Of a DNA stretch of 21,790 nt, positions 1-5,608 are shown piece by piece. The translations under genes and the position numbers were made by a program. This DNA is from Pseudomonadota bacterium (GTDB lineage Bacteria > Pseudomonadota > Alphaproteobacteria > Rhodobacterales > Rhodobacteraceae): assembly GCA_027592105.1 (NCBI GenBank), contig JAQCLA010000010.1, positions 1 through 21,790 of the forward strand, given 5' to 3'. Below the pieces are notes generated by a model that searched no databases, had not been told where the DNA came from, and worked only from the letters and a program-made list of their open reading frames with translations. Within the stretch, counting starts at the first letter, position 1, and each line of letters begins with the position of its first letter.

Positions 1-147
1 CCCCGGCAAAACCACATGGGAAATCGCGTCACCAATCAGCGCTTGGCGGCGCAGGATCAAGAAATTGCCAGGCAGCGCACAGGCGACCGCGGCCAAAACC
101 CCGATCAGCATCGGCGTGAGCGAGAATTGCACGAATTCCGCCCCCAT
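1..147 (-). CDS. Metal (Zn/Mn-type) ABC transporter permease, second subunit, partial
   Basis: Only the first 49 codons are present; the gene runs off the left edge. The ATG at 147-145 overlaps the stop of the preceding permease (TGATG arrangement), so the two are translationally coupled. The visible protein starts MGAEFVQFSLTPMLIGVLAA and continues with a first membrane helix and the stretch NFLILRRQALIGDAISHVVL. This is the conserved N-terminal pattern of TroD/ZnuB/SitD-type permeases (R-R-x-A-L-x-G-D-A-x-S-H) and parallels the RKRALVSDAMAHATLPG stretch of its neighbour. Family knowledge says such systems often use two different permeases that form a heterodimer in the inner membrane around one ATPase dimer. 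The protein would import a divalent metal delivered by the binding protein encoded upstream. The reading is firm for family, open for metal. Confidence 0.85.
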   Translation of the reverse strand, partial: MGAEFVQFSLTPMLIGVLAAVACALPGNFLILRRQALIGDAISHVVLPG

Positions 148-1361
148 CACACGGCCCCCACCGGTTGCGGCGGCCCGATACGCGCGTCGAAATCGGCGAT
201 CTGGTCTGCGGTGAAAACCTCTTCAATCGGGGTCAGCCCGTCATAGCGCCCGGTCAGCGCCGTATCTTGATGGATCGCACGCGCGATATCCCAGCGGCGT
301 TCATCGCGCAGCGATTTGGCCGCCAGCGCCCTGCCCTTGTCGGTGGCAACCCCATCGGGGCGGATGGCCCCCGCCGCGCGCAAGATACGTAGCGTCAGCG
401 GATCATGAATGGGTTCGGCACGCGCCAGCGACAACAGCCCTTGGCGCCAATGCACCCGCGCCTGAAAGCGCCGCCGCGCCAAGACCGCGGCCAAAACCCC
501 ACGGCGCGGCGCGAAAAACAGCGAAAAGGTGAAAAGCCCCGCCGCAATCAACACGATGATCGGCCCCGTGGGCAAATCGGGCGCGGTTGCCGAAAGTGCC
601 GCGCCAAGATAGCCCGCGGCCCCGCCGACACAGCCCGCAATTAGCAGCATCCGCGCGACCCGGTCGGTCCAGAACCGCGCGGTGACAGGCGGGATGATCA
701 AAAGCGCGATGATCAAGATCAGCCCGACCAAGGTCAGCCCGATCACCGTGATCGCCATGACCAGCCCCATCATCGCCAGATCGATCCGGCCCACGCGCAG
801 ACCCAGCGCCGCCGCATGGCCGGGATCGAAAGCCACCAGCGTCATGGGCCGCCGCAAGATCACGATCAAGGCCACGACCAATGCGCCACCCACTGCGATC
901 AGCACGGCATCTTGCATCAGCATGCCTGCGGTGGCGCCGAGCAAGAAATCCTCCAACCCCGCCTGCCGCCCCCGATCAAGCGACTGGATCACCGTCAACA
1001 GCACCACGCCAAAGCCGAAAAATACCGACAAGACGGCGCCGATCGCTGCATCCTCGGCCAGCCTTGTGCGCCGCACGATCCAATCGACAAGGTAAAGCCC
1101 GATCAGCGCGCTTGCCCCCGCGCCGAGCAAAAGCCCGGCCAGATTACGCCCATCGCCCCCAAACCCCACCATCACGAGAAAGGCCAAGGCGATCCCCGGC
1201 AAGGTCGCATGCGCCATGGCATCCGAGACAAGCGCGCGCTTGCGCAAAAACAGGAATGTGCCAGCCATCCCGGCCGCAAAGCCAAGCAGCGTCGCGCCAA
1301 TGGTCACCAGGCCCGCGTTGTAGCCCGCCTGTAACAAGACCGCGTCGAGAAATCCCGCCAT
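147..1361 (-). CDS. Metal ABC transporter permease with C-terminal regulatory-like extension (MntC/TroC type)
   Basis: A 404-residue protein. Residues 1-285 are a strongly hydrophobic permease of the ZnuB/TroC/MntB family with about eight to nine helices and the motifs RKRALVSDAMAHATLPG (41-56) and LGLRVGRIDLA (186-196). Ordinary family members end near residue 285-300. Here about 120 further soluble residues follow, opening with basic runs (FFAPRRG, LARRRFQARVHWRQG). They continue with a segment (about 310-395) that reads like a winged-helix/DtxR-like fold: LRILRAAGAI, a turn with DGVATDKGRALA, then RRWDIARAIH. Comparable extensions occur in some MntC/TroC permeases. The gene starts 6 bases after the ATPase stop and overlaps the next permease. 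It is membrane-located and moves Mn2+ or Zn2+ inward; the extension may sense metal or gate transport (inference). Confidence 0.88.
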   Translation of the reverse strand: MAGFLDAVLLQAGYNAGLVTIGATLLGFAAGMAGTFLFLRKRALVSDAMAHATLPGIALAFLVMVGFGGDGRNLAGLLLGAGASALIGLYLVDWIVRRTRLAEDAAIGAVLSVFFGFGVVLLTVIQSLDRGRQAGLEDFLLGATAGMLMQDAVLIAVGGALVVALIVILRRPMTLVAFDPGHAAALGLRVGRIDLAMMGLVMAITVIGLTLVGLILIIALLIIPPVTARFWTDRVARMLLIAGCVGGAAGYLGAALSATAPDLPTGPIIVLIAAGLFTFSLFFAPRRGVLAAVLARRRFQARVHWRQGLLSLARAEPIHDPLTLRILRAAGAIRPDGVATDKGRALAAKSLRDERRWDIARAIHQDTALTGRYDGLTPIEEVFTADQIADFDARIGPPQPVGAV

Positions 1362-1367
1362 GCCTGT

Positions 1368-2183
1368 CTAGCTTCGCGCTGGGTGCAACTGGTCAAGCTG
1401 CCCCGCGCCCAACCGCCCGCCATAGGTCTGGCTGAGAGCGGCGGTGGTAAAGGCCTTGGACACCGGGCCTTGCGCCATGGCGCGGACATTGACCATGAAC
1501 ACATGGTCGAAATAATCCACCACGGTGGAGAGATCATGATGCACCGCGATGACCGATTTGCCGTCCGCGTTGAGGTCTTTCAACACGGCGATGATCGCGC
1601 GCTCGGTTGCTGCATCGACTCCGGCGAAGGGCTCATCGAGCAGATAGAGATCGGCCTGTTGCGCCAAGGCACGCGCCAGAAAGACGCGCTGTTGCTGGCC
1701 GCCTGATAGCTGGCCGATCTGACGCGTGGCAAAGCCCTCCATCCCCACACGCGCCATCGCCTCTTGCGCCAGCGCCATCTCGGCGCGGCCGACACGGCGC
1801 AAAAGCCCAAGGCTGCGGTAGCGCCCCATCAAGACGACATCGATCACCGTGGTCGGAAAATCCCAATCGACGCTGGCGCGCTGCGGCACATAAGCGATGC
1901 GCCCGCGCGCCTTTGCCAAGGTCTGGCCGAAAAACTGCACCTCGCCCGAGACCATGGGCACAAGCCCAAGTGCGGCCTTGAGAAAGGTCGATTTGCCCGC
2001 GCCATTCGGCCCGATGATCGCCGACATCGCCCCGATGGGGAATGTCGCATCGACCGAGAAGAGCGCGGGCTTTTCGCCATAGCTGACAGTCATGCCGCGC
2101 ACCGACAGCGCCGCGCACGCCGCATCGGCGTGATCGCCCAACATCGCACCGTCATCGGCGGCAAGTCGCAGTCTTTCTGGCAT
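1368..2183 (-). CDS. Metal ABC transporter ATP-binding protein (ZnuC/SitB/MntB-like)
   Basis: A cytoplasmic ATPase of about 271 residues that powers the neighbouring permeases. Numbered from the ATG at 2183, the Walker A loop GPNGAGKST is at 58-66, the Q-loop stretch YVPQRASVDWDFP at 98-110, the signature LSGGQ at 159-163, Walker B LYLLDEP at 179-185, and a switch His lies in AVHHDLS. The Q-loop followed by V/I-D-W-x-FP-x-T-V is typical of the manganese/zinc/iron chelate subfamily. An upstream TTG at 2195 overlaps the stop of the binding-protein gene (TTGA) and adds four residues, so the start is uncertain. Both candidate starts lack a strong ribosome binding site, which suggests dependence on coupling with the upstream gene. 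About 20 non-conserved residues precede the ATPase core (S-V-R-G-M-T-V-S-Y-G). Confidence 0.92.
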   Translation of the reverse strand: MPERLRLAADDGAMLGDHADAACAALSVRGMTVSYGEKPALFSVDATFPIGAMSAIIGPNGAGKSTFLKAALGLVPMVSGEVQFFGQTLAKARGRIAYVPQRASVDWDFPTTVIDVVLMGRYRSLGLLRRVGRAEMALAQEAMARVGMEGFATRQIGQLSGGQQQRVFLARALAQQADLYLLDEPFAGVDAATERAIIAVLKDLNADGKSVIAVHHDLSTVVDYFDHVFMVNVRAMAQGPVSKAFTTAALSQTYGGRLGAGQLDQLHPARS

Positions 2184-2191
2184 GGGATCGC

Positions 2192-3142
2192 TCAATTCAT
2201 GGCCAATGCGTCGACGCGCCCACGTTCGGGTGCTTGGCCCCCAAGCGCACGGGCGATGGTGGTGACATTGTGATCAATCATGCCCAGATAGCTGCCTTCA
2301 TAGCTGCCCGGCGCGCCCATCGCGTCGGAGAAAAGCTCGCCGCCGATGACGACCGTGTGGCCACGCGCCCCCGCCCCTTCGATCAAGGCGCGGATATTGC
2401 GATCAGAGACCGAGCTTTCCACGAAAACCGCCCGAATATCGCGCGCGACCAGCAGATCGACCAGCTCCGCGATGCGGCTCAGCCCCGCCTCGCTTTCGGT
2501 GGAGATGCCTTGAATACCCACAACCTCGAAACCATAGGCCGCGCCGAAATAGTTGAACGCGTCATGGGCTGTCAGAAGCACCCGCGCCTCGGCTGGGATG
2601 GAGGCCAGAACGCTTTGCGCATAAACGGCAAGTGCGGCCAAGTCTTCCAGATGGCTGCGTGCATTGGCGGTAAAGGCGTCGGCATGATCGGGGGCCGCCG
2701 CGATCATCGCATCGCGGGTGGCCAGCACCACGCGCGACCACAGATTGGGGTTCATCCAGACATGGGGATCGAAACGATCCTCGTAATCCTCCGAGCCGAT
2801 CAGCTGGGTTTCGGGGATCGCCTCGGCCACGGCGACGACGGGGCGTGTCTCGGCCAATTCCAGCAAGAATTCCTCAAGCTGCGCCTCGAGGTAAAGGCCG
2901 TTCCACAAGACCAGATCGGCCTGTGCGGTCGCCACGATATCGCTGCGCGTCTGGCGATAGGCATGCGGATCGACCCCCGGCCCCATCAGGGCGGTGACAT
3001 CGACCAAATCACCGCCCACTTGGCGGGCGGCATCGGCGATCATTCCGGTGGTGGCCACGATCGACAGGCGATCTTGCGCCGCTGCGGGCAGCGCCAGCGC
3101 GAAGGCCGTGGCAAAAGACAAAACAATACGTCGGGTCAGCAT
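2192..3142 (-). CDS. Zn/Mn-family ABC transporter periplasmic binding protein (TroA/ZnuA-like)
   Basis: A 316-residue cluster A-I metal-binding protein. Residues 1-22 are a Sec signal (MLTRRIVLSFATAFALALPAAAQ). Likely metal ligands are H60 (GVDPHAY), H127 (DPHVWMNP), H193 (TAHDAFNYF) and D290 (LGMIDHN). A His at the third position is the TroA/ZnuA pattern; PsaA/SitA manganese proteins have Glu there. The long His-rich loop of true ZnuA is missing: the interval between H60 and H127 has no His. The metal could therefore be Zn or Mn. I chose the ATG at 3142 because AGG lies about 8 bases upstream and the signal peptide then begins normally; a TTG at 3160 would add six residues. It is the first gene of the importer operon and sits behind a promoter with two palindromic operator candidates. 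Confidence 0.9.
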   Translation of the reverse strand: MLTRRIVLSFATAFALALPAAAQDRLSIVATTGMIADAARQVGGDLVDVTALMGPGVDPHAYRQTRSDIVATAQADLVLWNGLYLEAQLEEFLLELAETRPVVAVAEAIPETQLIGSEDYEDRFDPHVWMNPNLWSRVVLATRDAMIAAAPDHADAFTANARSHLEDLAALAVYAQSVLASIPAEARVLLTAHDAFNYFGAAYGFEVVGIQGISTESEAGLSRIAELVDLLVARDIRAVFVESSVSDRNIRALIEGAGARGHTVVIGGELFSDAMGAPGSYEGSYLGMIDHNVTTIARALGGQAPERGRVDALAMN

Positions 3143-3193
3143 CTGTTGCACCTGTTGCAAGCGCGCGGTCGGGCGCGGTCCGTGCCGTCAGTT

Positions 3194-3224
3194 TAGATAT
3201 TGCGACGCATTCGCAAAAAGTCAA
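3194..3224 (-). promoter_or_regulatory. Candidate sigma-70 promoter of the metal ABC operon
   Basis: Read on the minus strand, a TTGACT hexamer (plus 3219-3224) is followed after 19 bases by TATCTA (plus 3194-3199). The spacing is slightly long, and an ATATCT reading one base earlier gives 18. The spacer holds the whole first TTGCGA palindrome, so a bound protein would cover the promoter. The transcript would start near 3187, leaving a leader of about 45 bases before the ATG at 3142. This is inferred from sequence only. Confidence 0.5.
3200..3216. promoter_or_regulatory. Operator candidate 1, TTGCGA-N5-TCGCAA
   Basis: A perfect 6-5-6 inverted repeat, TTGCGACGCATTCGCAA. It lies exactly between the proposed -10 and -35 elements of the metal importer operon, the classic position for a repressor. 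The size and symmetry fit Fur-family regulators; Mur and Zur control such importers in alphaproteobacteria. I cannot assign the regulator from the sequence, and no regulator gene of that family is in the window. Confidence 0.65.
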
Positions 3225-3229
3225 GCCTG

Positions 3230-3246
3230 TTACGAGTTAGTCGCAA
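3230..3246. promoter_or_regulatory. Operator candidate 2, TTACGA-N5-TCGCAA
   Basis: A second copy of the palindrome with one mismatch in the left arm and the same 5-base spacer. It starts exactly 30 bases from the first copy, about three helical turns, just upstream of the proposed -35. A third, lone TCGCAA half-site is at 3276-3281. Equal spacer and helical phasing argue against chance and suggest cooperative binding of two dimers. Confidence 0.55.
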
Positions 3247-3393
3247 TAAAGACTGGTCAGCGGCGTTGTTTTCGGTCGCAAAGTCAGATCAGCGCTTTGC
3301 CGATCGCGGCGCTTCCCCGACACCAGCGATCATGGATCGCGCAGGATGGGCCGAATTACAGAACTGCAAGTGACGCGACCAATCGGACCCTCG

Positions 3394-3654
3394 TCACAAA
3401 TACCGCGCGATGGTCTTGAGGTCCGCGCGGTCCTGCTCCGAATGCTCGGTATCGAGGCAATGATCCATGTGGTCATGGATCAGCGCGCGCTTGGCGTTCA
3501 CCACGGCCTTTTCCACGGCGTGAAGCTGCTGCGCGATCTCCAGACAGGGCTTGCCTGCCTCGATCATTTCGATCACCGCACGCAGATGCCCGTCGGCGCG
3601 TTTCAGCCGGGCGATCAAGGCGGGATGGGTTGCATGCAAATGCGGTTTTGACAT
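3394..3654 (-). CDS. CsoR/RcnR-family metal-responsive transcriptional repressor (InrS-like ligand set)
   Basis: An 86-residue all-helical DUF156 protein, the normal family length. The family forms tetramers that release DNA when metal binds. Visible ligand candidates are H5, H7 and H10 near the N-terminus, C37 (GKPCLEIAQQ), H62 and C66 (HDHMDHCLD). The C37-H62-C66 spacing is that of CsoR (C36, H61, C65). A His at position 5, 32 residues before the Cys, matches H3 of RcnR and H21 of InrS, so the overall His-Cys-His-Cys set is that of the nickel sensor InrS. The conserved core HPALIARLKRADGHLRAVIEMI is intact. The gene diverges from the His-rich/HupE-like genes across a 50-base gap that holds a G/C-tract palindrome, so it most likely represses that operon and itself. 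Nickel is the best guess; Cu(I) or Co(II) remain possible. Confidence 0.9.
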   Translation of the reverse strand: MSKPHLHATHPALIARLKRADGHLRAVIEMIEAGKPCLEIAQQLHAVEKAVVNAKRALIHDHMDHCLDTEHSEQDRADLKTIARYL

Positions 3655-3663
3655 AGATAGAGG

Positions 3664-3684
3664 CTATCCCCCTGGGGAGGATAG
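3664..3684. promoter_or_regulatory. Operator candidate for the CsoR/RcnR-family repressor
   Basis: A 21-base near-palindrome with outer arms CTATCC and GGATAG around a CCC/GGGG core; 8 of 10 base pairs match. CsoR/RcnR-family operators are typically A/T-flanked G/C tracts with dyad symmetry (for example TACT-G6-N-AGTA for RcnR), so this fits. It is the only such element between the divergent genes. On the minus strand it falls between a weak TTGTTC (3684-3689) and TAGCCT (3661-3666), which would start transcription about at the repressor ATG, possibly without a leader. That last point is speculative. Confidence 0.7.
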
Positions 3685-3704
3685 AACAAGACGGCACCGC
3701 CGAT

Positions 3705-4088
3705 GTGCCGCAGGGTTTCGGGCAGGTTTTCGTGGCGCGTCGAGAGCAGACAATCGCAGTGCGGATCATGGCAGCAGTTTTGTGCCTATCGCTGATCGGC
3801 TGGTCGATGCTGCCCAGCCTGTCGCATGTCTCAAGCATTGCCGAAACACGCCACGAACACGCCCAGATGATCGCCGATCACGGCCATAGCCACGGGTTGC
3901 AAGAAGGCCTTTTGGCAGCTTTGCACGGCCAAAGCCACGACGCGGTCGACCATGACCACAGCCCGGCCTTGGCGGTCGCGGCTACAAGCGGTGCGTTTTG
4001 GCCCGCCGGGCAAGACGGCTTGCGCCTATGGGCGTCACAATCAGGGCCGCACCGCATCTTTCGGATCGAACGACCTCCGCGTGGCTGA
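3705..4088 (+). CDS. Histidine-rich small secreted or membrane-anchored protein of the metal cassette
   Basis: Up to 127 residues with 11 His, concentrated between residues 41 and 85 in clusters such as HEHAQMIADHGHSHG and HGQSHDAVDHDH. A hydrophobic segment (about 19-40, IMAAVLCLSLIGWSMLPSLS) looks like a signal peptide or anchor, placing the His cluster in the periplasm. The C-terminus (LRLWASQSGPHRIFRIERPPRG) ends in the ERPPR motif that I associate with small proteins near metal-resistance genes. The start is uncertain: the ATG at 3705 has no good ribosome binding site (GGAGG lies 24 bases away), while GTG 3759 or ATG 3768 would begin right at the hydrophobic segment. It is the first gene of the rightward operon, directly after the palindrome. 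A role as a periplasmic metal buffer or chaperone is inference. Confidence 0.7.
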   Translation: MPQGFGQVFVARREQTIAVRIMAAVLCLSLIGWSMLPSLSHVSSIAETRHEHAQMIADHGHSHGLQEGLLAALHGQSHDAVDHDHSPALAVAATSGAFWPAGQDGLRLWASQSGPHRIFRIERPPRG

Positions 4089-4149
4089 CGGGCCACCGCG
4101 CGACATGCGCGGCGAATATCGCCAGACAGATTCAAGTTCGGAGTTTTAT

Positions 4150-4878
4150 ATGCCTTTGGATTCACAGGGTTTGCGCGCACTGCCCCTTGGCCGCGCCACA
4201 GCCCTGATCTTTACGGTGCTTGCGCTCTACACCTCCAGCGTGGCCCAAGCCCTTGCCCATAATGTCACCCCGGGTGACGCGGGTTATATCCAAGAGATCT
4301 GGGGAGTGCATATCATCCCCTTCATCTACCTCGGCGCCAAACACATGGTGACGGGCTACGACCATATCCTGTTCCTGCTGGGCGTCGTGTTCTTCCTCTA
4401 CAAGATGAAGGATGTGGCGGTTTACGTCAGCATATTCGCCGTCGGCCATTCGGTGACGATGCTCTTGGGCGTCTGGTATGGCTGGGGCATAAACGCCTAT
4501 ATCATCGACGCGATCATCGGCCTGTCTGTGGTCTACAAAGCCCTCGACAACCTTGGCGCATACCAGAAATGGTTTGGGGTCCAGCCCAACACCAAGGCCG
4601 CGACGCTGATCTTCGGGCTATTCCACGGCACGGGACTGGCCACAAAGATCCTCGAATACCAGATTGCCGAGGATGGGCTTCTGGCCAACCTTCTGGCCTT
4701 CAACGTCGGCGTCGAGATCGGCCAATTACTGGCGCTTGCGGTCATCTTGATCGTCATGGGCTACTGGCGGCGCAGCCCCAATTTCATGCGACAGGCCACT
4801 GTCGCCAATATCATCATGATCGTCCTTGGTGTGTTCCCGACCGGCCAGCAGATCGCCGGTTACATCGCCTCGGCCTGA
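4150..4878 (+). CDS. HupE/UreJ_2-family membrane protein, putative metal permease
   Basis: A 242-residue integral membrane protein. An N-terminal signal-like helix (15-36, ending AQALA) is followed by about six to seven helices. Characteristic motifs are KHMVTGYDHILFLLGVVFF (64-82), FAVGHSVTMLLGVW (96-109) and LFHGTGLATKI (157-167), and E189 lies in a helix. The x-H-x5-Y-D-H and G-H-S-V-T motifs resemble the metal-binding helices of HupE/UreJ nickel permeases, so Ni2+ or Co2+ is the likely substrate. The direction of transport is not known for this branch. I chose the ATG at 4150, preceded by GGAG about 6 bases away; an open frame from 3952 would overlap the His-rich gene and lacks conserved sequence. 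It follows that gene by 61 bases and precedes the anchored GOLD-like protein by 16 bases. Confidence 0.85.
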   Translation: MPLDSQGLRALPLGRATALIFTVLALYTSSVAQALAHNVTPGDAGYIQEIWGVHIIPFIYLGAKHMVTGYDHILFLLGVVFFLYKMKDVAVYVSIFAVGHSVTMLLGVWYGWGINAYIIDAIIGLSVVYKALDNLGAYQKWFGVQPNTKAATLIFGLFHGTGLATKILEYQIAEDGLLANLLAFNVGVEIGQLLALAVILIVMGYWRRSPNFMRQATVANIIMIVLGVFPTGQQIAGYIASA

Positions 4879-4894
4879 GACATCGGAGAGACAC

Positions 4895-5506
4895 ATGTAC
4901 AACGCACCCCAACCCCGCCCCGAGGATCTGCCCAGCAAGGCGCAGCTTTTCCGTTCCTCGATCATTGCGGCCATCGGCGCCATGGTGATCCTCGTCACCG
5001 TCTATCTGCCTGCCGAACATGCCATCGACCCGACCGGCGTGGGCCGATTTCTTGGCCTGACCGAGATGGGCGAGATCAAGCGCGAACTGGCTGAGGAAGC
5101 CGCGCGGGATGCGCTGATCCATACCGATCAGTCATCAAGCCTGATCGATGGGTTCTTCGGCCTGTTTGTCAGCGCGGCGCATGCACAGGAAGCCTGGACC
5201 GACACGGTGACCTTCACGCTGGAGCCCGGCGCCACCGCCGAGATCAAGCTGGTGATGGCCGCAGGCGATGTGGCCCAATATGCGTGGGTCGCGACGGACG
5301 GGCGGATCAACTTCGACCTGCATGCCCATGGCGAGGGTCAATCCATCGACTATGATCGCGGTCGGGGCCAGACCGAGCGCGCAGGCCAGATCGAGGCCCC
5401 TTTTGCAGGCGAACACGGCTGGTTCTGGCGCAATCGCGACGACACCGCCGTGACGGTCACGCTGCAACTGCGCGGCGCCTATGCCGAGGTTACCAAGACC
5501 TACTGA
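4895..5506 (+). CDS. Membrane-anchored protein with GOLD-like C-terminal domain, metal cassette
   Basis: 203 residues, starting at an ATG with GGAGAG 6-9 bases upstream, 16 bases after the HupE-like gene, so co-transcribed. One transmembrane helix (about 21-40, SSIIAAIGAMVILVTVYLPA) is followed by a charged, probably helical stretch (56-75). A second hydrophobic segment (82-98, LIDGFFGLFVSAAHAQ) ends like a signal-peptidase site. A beta-rich domain (100-203) carries LHAHGEG (142-148) and GEHGWFWRNR (172-181); the latter resembles the H-G-W-x-W-x-N signature of GOLD-like domains. Proteins of this kind are usually annotated only as 'transmembrane anchor protein' beside HupE/UreJ genes. I infer a periplasmic partner of the permease. 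His residues 143, 145 and 174 could bind metal. No enzymatic motif was seen. Confidence 0.8.
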   Translation: MYNAPQPRPEDLPSKAQLFRSSIIAAIGAMVILVTVYLPAEHAIDPTGVGRFLGLTEMGEIKRELAEEAARDALIHTDQSSSLIDGFFGLFVSAAHAQEAWTDTVTFTLEPGATAEIKLVMAAGDVAQYAWVATDGRINFDLHAHGEGQSIDYDRGRGQTERAGQIEAPFAGEHGWFWRNRDDTAVTVTLQLRGAYAEVTKTY

Positions 5507-5580
5507 TCGACACGGCCCCATCGGTCGCACCGGGCAAGGCCACCGCGAAATGACGCGATCCGGTGATCGCAGCAAGCCAA

Positions 5581-5608
5581 GCGGCCTGCCCCCTCAGCGG
5601 CAGGCCGC
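5581..5608. terminator. Hairpin between convergent operons, likely bidirectional terminator
   Basis: A perfect 10-bp stem (GCGGCCTGCC at 5581-5590 and GGCAGGCCGC at 5599-5608) with an 8-base loop. It lies between the end of the rightward metal cassette and the end of the leftward uxuA operon, and covers the uxuA stop codon. No long U-tract follows on either side; the leftward transcript continues TTGGCTTG, which is only mildly U-rich. The position strongly suggests transcription termination, but the missing U-tract keeps confidence moderate. Confidence 0.5.

Noticed and set aside
3326..3340. GCGATC-ATG-GATCGC palindrome
   Set aside because: GATCGC/GCGATC words are very frequent in this genome's coding DNA, and the site has no clear placement relative to a promoter.
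3370..3397. GTGACG ... CGTCAC arms at the end of the repressor gene, as a terminator
   Set aside because: Only 6 bp of stem with a 16-base loop and no U-tract; too weak to call.
3952..4149. N-terminal extension of the HupE/UreJ_2 gene to 3952
   Set aside because: It overlaps the His-rich gene, has no conserved sequence, and would bury the signal-like helix; ATG 4150 has a ribosome binding site.
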